Part shown: positions 1-9,145 of the stretch, piece after piece
How positions within the stretch are numbered: position 1 is the stretch's first letter
How the letters are laid out: every line of letters starts with the position of its first letter
Source: Thermoanaerobaculia bacterium
GTDB lineage: Bacteria; Acidobacteriota; Thermoanaerobaculia; Multivoradales; J023
NCBI GenBank assembly: GCA_028066595.1
Contig: JALCBJ010000020.1
Coordinates: 1 to 64,000, forward strand
Direction of reading: 5' to 3'
Length of the DNA: 64,000 bases
Position numbers and translations under genes: made by a program
Notes under the pieces: model-generated
The model's database searches: none
Told to the model about the DNA's origin: nothing
Seen by the model: the letters and a program-made list of their open reading frames with translations, nothing else

Positions 1-28
1 GCAGAATCAGGATCGAACCGATCTCGCC

Positions 29-1105
29 TTGACAAACCGTCGTTCCATATCAGTCAGGACGCTTGTTGCCGCTGCGGAGAGCGACTCGACTCTGTTTGAG
101 GTACCGGCTGCGAAGCGCCTCGGAGCCCTCTCTACCGGAGACGGATTCACTGGGGCCGTTCGAGTAGGTCGCTATCAGCTGCGCGTGTCCATCGACCAAT
201 GGTGCCGCGACAACGAAATCGGCCTGCGTGATCGCCTACGGTTGTTCCTCATGGTGTGCTCCGCAGTACAGAGCGCGCACCAGAACCTCGTCGTCCATCG
301 AGATCTGAAACCAGGGAACATCCTGGTCGATAGCGAGGGCGAGCCGAAGCTCCTCGACTTCGGCGTCGCTAAGCTGCTGGACGAGTCACGGGCTACGCAG
401 ACCACCTTCCCGGTTCTTCAAACGGCTCCGGGCGCCTCTCCACTGACTCCTGCCTACGCGAGTCCAGAGCAGATCGCCGGCGGTGCGGTGACCACCGCAA
501 CCGATGTCTACGCCCTCGGGGTCCTGCTCTACGAGATGTTGTGCGGTCGGCGTCCTCACGAAGCGCAACAGGAGCAGCATCCACTCCACCTACTCGTAGC
601 GATCCACTCCGAAACGCCGCGTCGTCCGTCGACCCAAGTCGCTCGTAGCGGCTCCCAGTCGATCATGGGGGAGGTGCCGCGAACGCTCGCGCGTCGGCTT
701 CGTGGCGACCTGGACCAGATCGTGATGCACGCTCTGGCGAAGGAGCCATCACGGCGATACCCGACCGCGAACCAGCTCGACGCGGGGAACTACGACGCAG
801 CCCTGGAAGAGGCGGAGGCATCGGCCTCCGTCTTCGCCAACGAAGACTTCGGCAACGCGTATCTGCGGGTCCTCGACGTACTGCGCGCACGATGTCTCGT
901 TCGTCTGGGCCGCTCCGTCGAGGCGGAGAAGATCCTTCAAAAGAGGCTTGCGCACCTAGATGAGTCGGGCGCGAAGCCGAAGCGCTTGGTACCCGTCCTG
1001 GAGGCCCTCGTGGAGGTGAGGAGCGCAATGGGTGACGATCCGAGGGAGGAGCGCGAGCGGCTGCGAGCTCTTTCCGAGCCTCGATCGACGGAGTCCGTCC
1101 GGTAG
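29..1105 (+). CDS. Shortened PknB-type Ser/Thr protein kinase with TPR-like tail (probably decayed)
   Basis: Eukaryote-like Ser/Thr kinase missing essential parts. The C-lobe is recognisable: HRDLKPGN with HRD at residues 90-92, DFG at 110-112, and PAYASPEQI (141-149) in the activation/APE segment. The protein passes from VGRYQL (46-51), which normally opens the kinase domain, straight to IDQWCRDNEIG (55-65), which normally follows the hinge. The glycine loop, the ATP-binding lysine and helix C are therefore absent. A second jump occurs near residue 250, from YPTANQL directly to TPR-like helices, so the usual linker is missing too. Both junctions keep the frame. TTG at 29 is the first start inside the window, but the frame is open to the left edge, so the true start may lie outside. 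The family is clear. Loss of kinase activity is inferred from the missing lobe. Confidence 0.8.
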   Translation: MTNRRSISVRTLVAAAESDSTLFEVPAAKRLGALSTGDGFTGAVRVGRYQLRVSIDQWCRDNEIGLRDRLRLFLMVCSAVQSAHQNLVVHRDLKPGNILVDSEGEPKLLDFGVAKLLDESRATQTTFPVLQTAPGASPLTPAYASPEQIAGGAVTTATDVYALGVLLYEMLCGRRPHEAQQEQHPLHLLVAIHSETPRRPSTQVARSGSQSIMGEVPRTLARRLRGDLDQIVMHALAKEPSRRYPTANQLDAGNYDAALEEAEASASVFANEDFGNAYLRVLDVLRARCLVRLGRSVEAEKILQKRLAHLDESGAKPKRLVPVLEALVEVRSAMGDDPREERERLRALSEPRSTESVR

Positions 1106-1186
1106 ATGTGGACATGCCATTGCCACAAACTCGACGTACGGCAGAGCTGACGGTGATGTCTGTCCTGCTGTGTGGGTATGCCTACC

Positions 1187-2263
1187 TCAAGTCGGCGTCA
1201 TATCCAACACATCGCGCGCGTATTCGGCCAGGGAGCCATATGAGCGAAACGGCCGCCCCATCACGGCTTCGGGGTCGGGCAATGGGTGTGCCTGACTGAC
1301 GGCGAGGAGGTTGTCGATCATCTCGAGCAGTGCCAGCTGAGCGTCTCCGGATTCCGGCAAGAAACTCCGTGCGTCGAACTGGTTCGACCGAAAGCGCACG
1401 CTGCGGATGACGTCCTTGTCGGACCAGATCGAGTCCACCAAGAGGTCGACCACGACGAAGGCTTCCTCCTGACCGTTGTCGATACGCGACGTCGCCAGGG
1501 CCTGGATCGCCGACTGCTTCATACGCCGCCGACCTTGTTCGGCTACCTCGATGGTGATCGTCTCGCCGTCCATGGCCACGGGCACGGCCGGGATCACCTT
1601 CAGCTTCCGATCCTTGGTCATGGTTTCGCTCAGCTCGATCGGGGACTGATCCCACTGATCGGGTGGGGTACGCAGGCCTTGACTCTGGGCCTGTGTCAGA
1701 AGCTGCGACAGCTCCTGGCGGTGGCCCTCGGGAATCTGTGAGTCCGACAGCAATGGACGCGCCAGTTCCTCGGCGGACGCGGCGCGGCATTGCGCGGCCA
1801 CTTTCGCCAGCTCCAGACGGCTCGCCAGGGGCGTTTCATCGGGCAATGTCTCGTGGATCCGAGCCAGGAGATCGGCTGCCGAGTCCTCGTTCTCTCCGCC
1901 GGTCATAGACCGGCACAGGGCGATCCGGAAGTCGAGATCGATCTGCGGCTCTTCGGGCATCCGGTCCACCAGCTCGAACCAGTGGAAAATCGCCAGCTCA
2001 CGGTCGGTTCGAAGCTCGTCTGTGATCAAACGTTGATAGGTCTTGGCGGCGTCCTGCATTCGCTCCATCTGGAGCGCCAGATCCCAGAAGAGGTGGGTCA
2101 CCTCGACGTTCGACGGGTCGGCGCGCACCGCAGGTTCGAGCACACGCCACGCTTCCTCCATCCGGCCTTGGCGCCGGAGATCTCCCGCTCGCTCTGCCGG
2201 CGGCTTTTGTTCGGTCGGGTCGGTGGGTTCGGCACCGCCACGTCCCAGGTCACGCCATCCCAT
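1187..2263 (-). CDS. TPR-containing hypothetical protein
   Basis: A 358-aa soluble protein of unknown function. The N-terminal third has TPR-like helices (RAGDLRRQGRMEEAWRVLEP, then a second helix pair containing DAAKTYQRLI), followed by more helical repeats. The C-terminal ~130 residues look like an alpha/beta domain with no motif I recognise. No signal peptide or membrane segment is visible. ATG at 2263 is chosen because a strong AGGAG lies 7 nt upstream; an in-frame start at 2320 would add 19 residues without a ribosome site. It converges with the kinase gene and diverges from the TPR/membrane gene at 2384, with which it shares a 120-bp promoter region. Confidence 0.75.
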   Translation of the reverse strand: MGWRDLGRGGAEPTDPTEQKPPAERAGDLRRQGRMEEAWRVLEPAVRADPSNVEVTHLFWDLALQMERMQDAAKTYQRLITDELRTDRELAIFHWFELVDRMPEEPQIDLDFRIALCRSMTGGENEDSAADLLARIHETLPDETPLASRLELAKVAAQCRAASAEELARPLLSDSQIPEGHRQELSQLLTQAQSQGLRTPPDQWDQSPIELSETMTKDRKLKVIPAVPVAMDGETITIEVAEQGRRRMKQSAIQALATSRIDNGQEEAFVVVDLLVDSIWSDKDVIRSVRFRSNQFDARSFLPESGDAQLALLEMIDNLLAVSQAHPLPDPEAVMGRPFRSYGSLAEYARDVLDMTPT

Positions 2264-2347
2264 GGATCGTCTCCTACTTCGACTCGCGGATTGATGTCCA
2301 AGCTCTCGAAAGGCTAGCACGCACGGTCCATGAAGACTTCCATCGAA

Positions 2348-2376
2348 TTGACACGCTCGGAGGTGTCCATTAGCTT
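2348..2376 (+). promoter_or_regulatory. Sigma70-type promoter, leaderless arrangement
   Basis: TTGACA (2348-2353) and TAGCTT (2371-2376) are separated by exactly 17 bp. The ATG of the next gene is at 2384, 7 nt after the -10 box, which is where transcription would be expected to begin. There is no Shine-Dalgarno sequence. It is the best-formed promoter in the window. Confidence 0.6.
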
Positions 2377-2383
2377 GGTTACC

Positions 2384-3946
2384 ATGTCCGATACCCCCCA
2401 GCCTCCGAAACCGAATCTGCCACCGATCCCATCATCCGGCGGGGCGCCGGGTGAATCCGATCCATTAGCCGAAGCCAAACGTCGGCTCGAAGACATGGAC
2501 TGGCACGGCGCCGTCGAAGTGGCGGAGCAGGTCTTGTCTTCGGATCCGCAGAATCCGGAGGCGAATCGCCTGCGGGATACGGGCAGGCGGCGTGTCGACG
2601 AGCTGGAGGCCAAGCTCCAGCGCATGAAACGGGTGGCCAACGCCAAGCAAGACATCGCCCGATTGATCGATGCAGGCGAGCTGCAGGGTGCTGCCGAGCA
2701 CTTACGGCGCGCGATGAACGCACTGGGCAATGAGCCGGCGCTGGTGGAGCTGGAGCAGTCTTTGCAGACCGCTCGCGACCGGGCCGACCTAGCGCGTCAG
2801 AACGAGTGGGCGCGGCGCCGACAGCGTGAGGCACAGGCGCTGATCGACGAGTCGGCTCGGCTGGCCACGCGCGGAGACTACGAGGGGATGTTGGAGAAGC
2901 TGCGCCAGGCCAAGCGGGTCGATCCGGAACACGACCAGATCGACCAGCTTCTGGCGACGGGACAGCGACAGGCGGAGGAGCATGCGCGCCAAGAGGTCGA
3001 GGATCGGCAAATCCGTGCCGCCGAAGCGAGCATTCGCCGCCTGTTGGACTCGCTTCATCTCGAGCAGGCCGAGACGCGGCTGCACGCCGCCCGCCGACGA
3101 TTCGGGGAGCCGTTGCGCTTCGATCCGCTGCAGAGGCGCCTCGAAGACCTGCGCCGATCCGCCCGTATCGACATGCCGTTGCCGACACCAGAGAACCTGA
3201 AGAACGTCGCCCAACTGGCGCCGATCATCCGCCGGAAAGAGCGCTCCCTGGCCGAGGCCTATTCCTGGAATGCGGCATTGCTTTTTCCACTGCGCCGGCC
3301 GGTTCTCTGGCTGAGCCTGGCCGGAGTGCTCCTCGTCCTGGACCTCGTGGTCTACGGTCTCGGTCTGAATCCTGCCGTCGGGCTTCTCGGCCCTCTGCTC
3401 GGACTCATCCTGCTACCGGCCATCACCCGCACCACCCTCGAGGGGGTGAACGACCCGCCCTCGCCGCAGAGCTTGTTGAAGCATGCCCGCGTCGGTATCG
3501 ATGCCGCGATCGTCTTCGGCTCGATCCTCGCGTTCGGTTTGCCACTCTTGCTACTGATTCTCACTCGGCGCCTACATCCTCTCCTCGAGGCCGACTCGGG
3601 GCCGCTGGGCTGGCTCTTGCTCGCGATTCTGTTGTGGGGAGCCTGTGCGCTCCTGGTGCCTGCTTGGGGTGTGGCGGCGGCTTTCGGGGCGTCCTATGTC
3701 ACGCGACTCGACCGACTGGTCTCCTGTCTGGTCGCTTCGGGGCGAGGTGTTCTCACGGTGAATGCGATCTTTGTCTACTTTGCTCTCGGCCTTGTGTTGC
3801 GCGCCTTCGCCCACGATTTGGCGCCCGCGGTCGGCCTGCCGGTGTTGGCACTTTTCGAGGCATATGGCCTCGTGCTGCTGCCGCACCTCCTGGGCATCAT
3901 GGTCCGCAATCGAAGGTTGGATTGGGCGATCCTTCACGCTACCTAG
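2384..3946 (+). CDS. TPR / coiled-coil protein with C-terminal membrane domain
   Basis: A 520-aa protein. The N-terminal ~300 residues are charged, helical and repeat-like (for example DPLAEAKRRLEDMDWHGAVE, and a later DYEGMLEKLRQAKRVDPEHD), consistent with degenerate TPRs and coiled coil. The C-terminal ~220 residues contain about six hydrophobic segments, starting near FPLRRPVLWLSLAGVLLVLD. There is no catalytic motif. ATG at 2384 is preferred over 2330 because the promoter at 2348-2376 lies between the two. The nucleotidyltransferase-like gene follows after 8 bp and is probably cotranscribed. Function unknown; a membrane-anchored scaffold is only a guess from domain type. Confidence 0.75.
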   Translation: MSDTPQPPKPNLPPIPSSGGAPGESDPLAEAKRRLEDMDWHGAVEVAEQVLSSDPQNPEANRLRDTGRRRVDELEAKLQRMKRVANAKQDIARLIDAGELQGAAEHLRRAMNALGNEPALVELEQSLQTARDRADLARQNEWARRRQREAQALIDESARLATRGDYEGMLEKLRQAKRVDPEHDQIDQLLATGQRQAEEHARQEVEDRQIRAAEASIRRLLDSLHLEQAETRLHAARRRFGEPLRFDPLQRRLEDLRRSARIDMPLPTPENLKNVAQLAPIIRRKERSLAEAYSWNAALLFPLRRPVLWLSLAGVLLVLDLVVYGLGLNPAVGLLGPLLGLILLPAITRTTLEGVNDPPSPQSLLKHARVGIDAAIVFGSILAFGLPLLLLILTRRLHPLLEADSGPLGWLLLAILLWGACALLVPAWGVAAAFGASYVTRLDRLVSCLVASGRGVLTVNAIFVYFALGLVLRAFAHDLAPAVGLPVLALFEAYGLVLLPHLLGIMVRNRRLDWAILHAT

Positions 3947-3954
3947 GCCGTTTG

Positions 3955-4647
3955 ATGGCCGAGATCATCCTGGAACCCAGTCACCACGACGCCCTCGCTC
4001 CCCAAAGCCTTGAGCTTGTCGAACGATTGGCTCGGCACGATTGGGCGCTGGATCTGTATCTGGCAGGCTCCGCGGCCTTGACGCTCTACCTGGGCCATCG
4101 CCAGGTGCGTGATTTGGATCTCATGGGCGTTCATCGTCTCCGGAGCCCACAGCGACGCGACTTGATGCAAGATCTGCTCGCCATCGAGCCCGGTGTGCGC
4201 GTCGAGACGGCACGCGACGGATTTCTTTCCGTGCGTTTTCCCGAGAGCTGGAACGATGCCTGTCTCCGCCTCTACTACTACCCGTACCCGCTCGTTGGCC
4301 CGGAAGAGAACATCGTCGGTTTGTCGGTGGCGTCGGCTCTCGACTTGGGCTTGATGAAGCTCGGAGCTGTGGCCAGCCGCGCTGCCCGCCGCGACTTCGT
4401 CGACCTCTATCTACTGACCCGCCGTTTGCCCCTGCGAACCCTGTTGGAGCACTCCCAGGAGAAGTTTGGCCACGTGCGTGACTTTCCGCTGCAGGCCCTC
4501 AAAGGTCTCGCGGATTTGAGCTCGGCACGGCAAGAGCCCATCCCGGCGCTCAGGACCGAGGTGGGTTGGAACGATGTCGAAGCCTGGGTTCGGGGGGAGG
4601 TGCGAGAGGTGGCCCGGGAGTGGGTCGGTCTCGGAGCATCGGCGTAG
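3955..4647 (+). CDS. AbiEii-like nucleotidyltransferase, orphan
   Basis: A 230-aa protein with the signature of the AbiEii / DUF1814 nucleotidyltransferase family, whose characterised members are toxins of type IV toxin-antitoxin systems. The active-site block is LAGSAALTLYLGHRQVRDLD: the GS pair is at 38-39 and the DLD metal-binding pair at 53-55. The helical half has a conserved-type lysine in LMKLGAV (about 135) and RRDFVDLYLL (145-154), both family hallmarks. ATG at 3955 is the first start after the upstream stop at 3946, so the two are likely cotranscribed. No AbiEi-like winged-helix antitoxin is adjacent: the upstream gene is a TPR/membrane protein and the next is an SDR. It may be a housekeeping relative rather than a toxin. 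Confidence 0.72.
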   Translation: MAEIILEPSHHDALAPQSLELVERLARHDWALDLYLAGSAALTLYLGHRQVRDLDLMGVHRLRSPQRRDLMQDLLAIEPGVRVETARDGFLSVRFPESWNDACLRLYYYPYPLVGPEENIVGLSVASALDLGLMKLGAVASRAARRDFVDLYLLTRRLPLRTLLEHSQEKFGHVRDFPLQALKGLADLSSARQEPIPALRTEVGWNDVEAWVRGEVREVAREWVGLGASA

Positions 4648-4677
4648 CAGCCCCGACTGCGAGACGGAGAGAATCCC

Positions 4678-5400
4678 ATGACCCTCGAAAGCAACTCCAT
4701 GAAGCCGGTCGCCTTGGTCACCGCAGCGAGCCGCGGCATGGGCGCCGCGATCGCGAGACGCCTTCGCCAAGACGGGTACCGACTCGCGCTGTTCAGTCGG
4801 GGGGAAGGGCTCGATGCTCTAGCCGAGGAGCTCGACGCCCTCGCAGTCCAGGGTTCGGTGGCTGATCCGGGGGACCTGGAGCGCCTGGTCGCGGCGACGA
4901 AGGAGCGCTTCGGCCGGATCGATGCGGCCGTGTGCAACACCGGACACCCGCCCAAGGGCGATCTGCTGTCGATCTCCGACGATGACTGGCACGATGGTCT
5001 CGATCTCGTACTGCTGAACGTAGTTCGCGTCGCCAGGCTCGTGACACCGATCTTGGAGCGCCAGGGCGGAGGGGGATCGATCGTCGCCATTTCTACCTTC
5101 GGCGCCGTCGAACCTTCGCTCAGCTTTCCCGTCTCGTCGGCTCTGCGTGCCGGACTCGGCGCCTTCGTCAAGCTCTACGCAGAACGCCATGGCGCTGCTG
5201 CCATCCGCATGAACGCGGTTCTGCCCGGGTTCGTGGAGACCTACGATGTCGACGACACGACCCGTGCTCGCATTCCCATGGCTCGGCCAGCGCGAGTCGA
5301 GGAGATCGCGGCGGCCGTATCTTTCCTGCTGTCGGATCAGTCGAGCTACGTGACGGGTCAAAGCCTGCGGGTCGATGGCGGAATCACCCGCTCGGTGTGA
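4678..5400 (+). CDS. SDR-family oxidoreductase-like protein, non-canonical active site
   Basis: A 240-aa Rossmann-fold short-chain dehydrogenase/reductase-like protein. The cofactor loop is TAASRGMGAA (15-24). The usual NNAG motif appears as CNTG (86-89). The serine of the triad is present in AISTFGA (Ser139). The YxxxK motif is replaced: the segment FPVSSALRAGLGAFVK has Ser at the tyrosine position (153/154) and Arg157 at the lysine position. An S-x-x-x-R variant is, from memory, shared with a subgroup of SDRs annotated as oxidoreductases. The C-terminus SYVTGQSLRVDGG is typical of the family. Start at 4678 is supported by GGAGAG about 7 nt upstream; a second ATG lies at 4699. Substrate unknown. 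Confidence 0.8.
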   Translation: MTLESNSMKPVALVTAASRGMGAAIARRLRQDGYRLALFSRGEGLDALAEELDALAVQGSVADPGDLERLVAATKERFGRIDAAVCNTGHPPKGDLLSISDDDWHDGLDLVLLNVVRVARLVTPILERQGGGGSIVAISTFGAVEPSLSFPVSSALRAGLGAFVKLYAERHGAAAIRMNAVLPGFVETYDVDDTTRARIPMARPARVEEIAAAVSFLLSDQSSYVTGQSLRVDGGITRSV

Positions 5401-5406
5401 ATCGCG

Positions 5407-6159
5407 TCAGAGTAGTTTCCGCAGTCGACCATAGCCGGAACGACTCACCGGCAGCTTGGTGCCGTCCCGAAGAATGGCTACGCGGCTGTCTTTGGCGTAG
5501 AGCTCGAGCTTCGCCAGACGATCGACGTTGAGCAGGTAGGACCGGTGAATCCGGACGAAGCGACCGGGGTCGAGGCTATCTTCGAGCACCCTGAGGCGTT
5601 CGAGCTTGCGTAGAACGACGTCCCCCGCCACCAGCTTGACGTAGTCGTCTTGGGCCTCTACGTACTCCAGATCTTCAGCGGCCACGACGTGGATGTCGGA
5701 GCCGTCGCGGACCAAGATCCTGTCGAGATAGGGCGAGTCACGTTGGGCTTCCTTTCGCAACACGCGGCCGTCGACGCTGACCTGGGCGCTCCGCCGCTCT
5801 CTCGCCCGCTCCACCGCAGCTGCCAAGCGATCCTCTTCCACCGGCTTCAGAAGGTAGTCGACGGCGTGAACGTCGAACGCCTTCAGCGCGTATTCGTCGT
5901 ACGCCGTGACGAAAATCACTTGGGGTGCGCCTTCTCCGAGCAGCTCCAGCACTTCGAAGCCATCTAGCTTCGGCATCTGGACGTCGAGGAACAACAGATC
6001 CGGTGTGCTGCCGGGTACTTCCTTGAGGGCTTCGTAGCCGTTGGCGCACTCGGCCACGACCTCCACGCCGTCGACGTCTCCCAGCAACTCTCGCAATAGC
6101 GCGCGTGCCGGCGCCTCGTCGTCGACGAGCACCGCTCTCAGCGTTCGGACCTGGTTCAT
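5407..6159 (-). CDS. LytTR-family response regulator
   Basis: A 250-aa two-component regulator of the LytR/AlgR type. The N-terminal receiver has the acidic pocket LVDDEAP (11-17), the phosphoacceptor in LLFLDVQMP (Asp59), a switch-region VTAYDEYALKAF, and the conserved KP in DYLLKPVEEDR. The C-terminal ~100 residues form a LytTR DNA-binding domain (YVEAQDDYVKLVAGD, then VRIHRSYLLNVDRLAKLE). It is the last gene of a minus-strand unit. Its ATG overlaps the stop of the sensor kinase gene by 4 bp, so the pair is translationally coupled and is probably a cognate system. Confidence 0.95.
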   Translation of the reverse strand: MNQVRTLRAVLVDDEAPARALLRELLGDVDGVEVVAECANGYEALKEVPGSTPDLLFLDVQMPKLDGFEVLELLGEGAPQVIFVTAYDEYALKAFDVHAVDYLLKPVEEDRLAAAVERARERRSAQVSVDGRVLRKEAQRDSPYLDRILVRDGSDIHVVAAEDLEYVEAQDDYVKLVAGDVVLRKLERLRVLEDSLDPGRFVRIHRSYLLNVDRLAKLELYAKDSRVAILRDGTKLPVSRSGYGRLRKLL

Positions 6160-7259
6160 GTTGGCTCCTCCATGTCTTCCGCCTGCCCCGGCTGTTCCAC
6201 AGGCATGGTCAAACGGACGGAGTATTCGTCGCCCGAGTCTTGCACCTCGAGCCTCGCTTCGTCGCCCCAGGCTGCGCGCAGGCGCCTCGCCACGTTGTCG
6301 AGGCCGACGCCTCCCGGTTTGGCGCGCCGCTCGGCGTCGCAGTCGTTCCGGACCTCCAGGCGCAGCCGTTCTCCTCGACGCTCGGCGCGCAGGCGAACGT
6401 GTCCACCCTCCACCAGTTGGGCGATGCCATGGCGGACGGAGTTTTCCACCAATGGCTGGAGCACCAGCGGCGGCACCCGCAGTCGTCGGGTTTCTTCGTC
6501 GATCTCGCGTCGTACGTCGAGGCGATCACCGAAGCGGACCTTTTCCACCGACAAGTAGTCTTCGGCGAGCGCCAGCTCGTCGTCCAATGCGATGCGGTGC
6601 TCGGCTCCGAGCTGCATGGTGCGACGTAGGAACGCCGCTAGCCTGGCACACATACGACGGGCGCCCTTGGGCTCGGTACCTACCAGGCCCGCGATGGAGT
6701 TGAGACTGTTGAACAAGAAGTGCGGGTCGACCTGTGCCCGCAGGGCCTGGAGCTCGGCTTCGCGAGCCAGGATGCGCGCCTCGAAGGCCCGTGTCTCGGC
6801 CTGGCGCGATTGCTCGAGGGCGAGGAAGAGGTAGTGCACCACCAGCGACAGGATGTAGAGCATGGCAGCGAACACGAAGAGCACCACCAGGCCACCTTCA
6901 TAGGTGTGCCGTACGCCGGGCGCCACGGCCTCGAGAGCCACCAGGGTGGTAATCCAGGGAAAACCCACCGCGACCATGCCGGCCGACGCCAACGCCGCAG
7001 AACCGAACGCAGCCACTGCGACCAGCTCGTCGCGCGACTCGCCCAAGGGCAGGGCCCTACACAGGTAGAACGATGCGAGGCAGCTGAAGGCATGCACGAG
7101 GAGCAGCGGAGCCACTGCCAGGAAGAGGTCGAAACGCGGTACCGGCTCGCCGCCGCCTGGAGACACACGCCGGAGTAGCTCTACCAGGACCCAGCACGCC
7201 TGCAGGAAGACCAAGAGGTAGAGAAAGAGCCGTCGGCGCTGAGTGAGGATGGGATGCAT
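6156..7259 (-). CDS. LytS-type membrane sensor histidine kinase
   Basis: A 367-aa sensor kinase of the His_kinase (PF06580-type) family. About five hydrophobic helices fill the first 150 residues, followed by a short coiled coil (LEQSRQAETRAFEARILARE). The phosphorylated histidine sits in AQVDPHFLFNSLNSIAGLV (His180). The C-terminal ATPase domain has the N-box PLVENSVRHGI and a glycine-rich GGVGLDNVARRL. No PAS or extracellular ligand domain is seen, so sensing is probably through the membrane helices. It partners the LytTR regulator that overlaps it by 4 bp and lies 32 bp after the thioesterase gene. Confidence 0.93.
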   Translation of the reverse strand: MHPILTQRRRLFLYLLVFLQACWVLVELLRRVSPGGGEPVPRFDLFLAVAPLLLVHAFSCLASFYLCRALPLGESRDELVAVAAFGSAALASAGMVAVGFPWITTLVALEAVAPGVRHTYEGGLVVLFVFAAMLYILSLVVHYLFLALEQSRQAETRAFEARILAREAELQALRAQVDPHFLFNSLNSIAGLVGTEPKGARRMCARLAAFLRRTMQLGAEHRIALDDELALAEDYLSVEKVRFGDRLDVRREIDEETRRLRVPPLVLQPLVENSVRHGIAQLVEGGHVRLRAERRGERLRLEVRNDCDAERRAKPGGVGLDNVARRLRAAWGDEARLEVQDSGDEYSVRLTMPVEQPGQAEDMEEPT

Positions 7260-7291
7260 CTATCCGACCGAGCCACGCCCCTCAGAGGGAG

Positions 7292-7746
7292 CTAGCCGAT
7301 GATGTACGTTCCGGTTCCTACCGCGATCAAAGCCGCCGTATCGACGTCGTAGAGCTCCATCCGGGTCACTGCCACACGACCACCCGCACGCATGATGCGT
7401 CCGGCGGCGCGGAAGGACTCGCCCTGGGCCACCTCCAGATAGTCGACCCGCAGATCGATCGTTCCGATGCGCGCCAGAGTCTGACGCTGGAGCTCTTCCG
7501 GCTCTCCCTCCAGGCGTTCGGCCGCACGGACGAAGGCAATCAGCCCTCCGGTGGTGTCCAGAACCGACGAGATCACGCCGCCGTGAAGAGTTTGTCGAAT
7601 GAAGTTGCCGATGTGTTCGGGTCTCTTGTCGAAGGACACCTGCACCCGCTCCGGTCCTACCTGGTCGACGCGCAGTCCCAAGATCTTGTTGAACGGGATC
7701 TGATCTTCGAAGGACCTTACGGCAGCCTCGATGGCAGGGGAGCGCT

Positions 7747-7750
<4 letters not shown>
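7292..7750 (-). CDS. PaaI-type hotdog thioesterase
   Basis: A 152-aa protein of the hotdog-fold acyl-CoA thioesterase superfamily (PaaI/YigI-like). The helix region RQTLHGGVISSVLDTTGGLI carries the family HGG motif and an acidic residue (VLDT) at the position used for catalysis. Strands such as TIDLRVDYLEVAQGESFRA follow the typical pattern. The likely reaction is hydrolysis of an acyl-CoA or aryl-CoA thioester in the cytoplasm; substrate unknown. ATG at 7750 forms an ATGA overlap with the stop of the MFS gene, indicating coupled translation. Confidence 0.85.
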
Positions 7751-9129
<1,379 letters not shown>

Positions 9130-9145
9130 GTACGTCCTCTAGAGA

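Noticed and set aside
4523-5171. Minus-strand frames opposite the SDR gene
   Set aside because: They lack ribosome sites and domains; the plus-strand Rossmann motifs are decisive.
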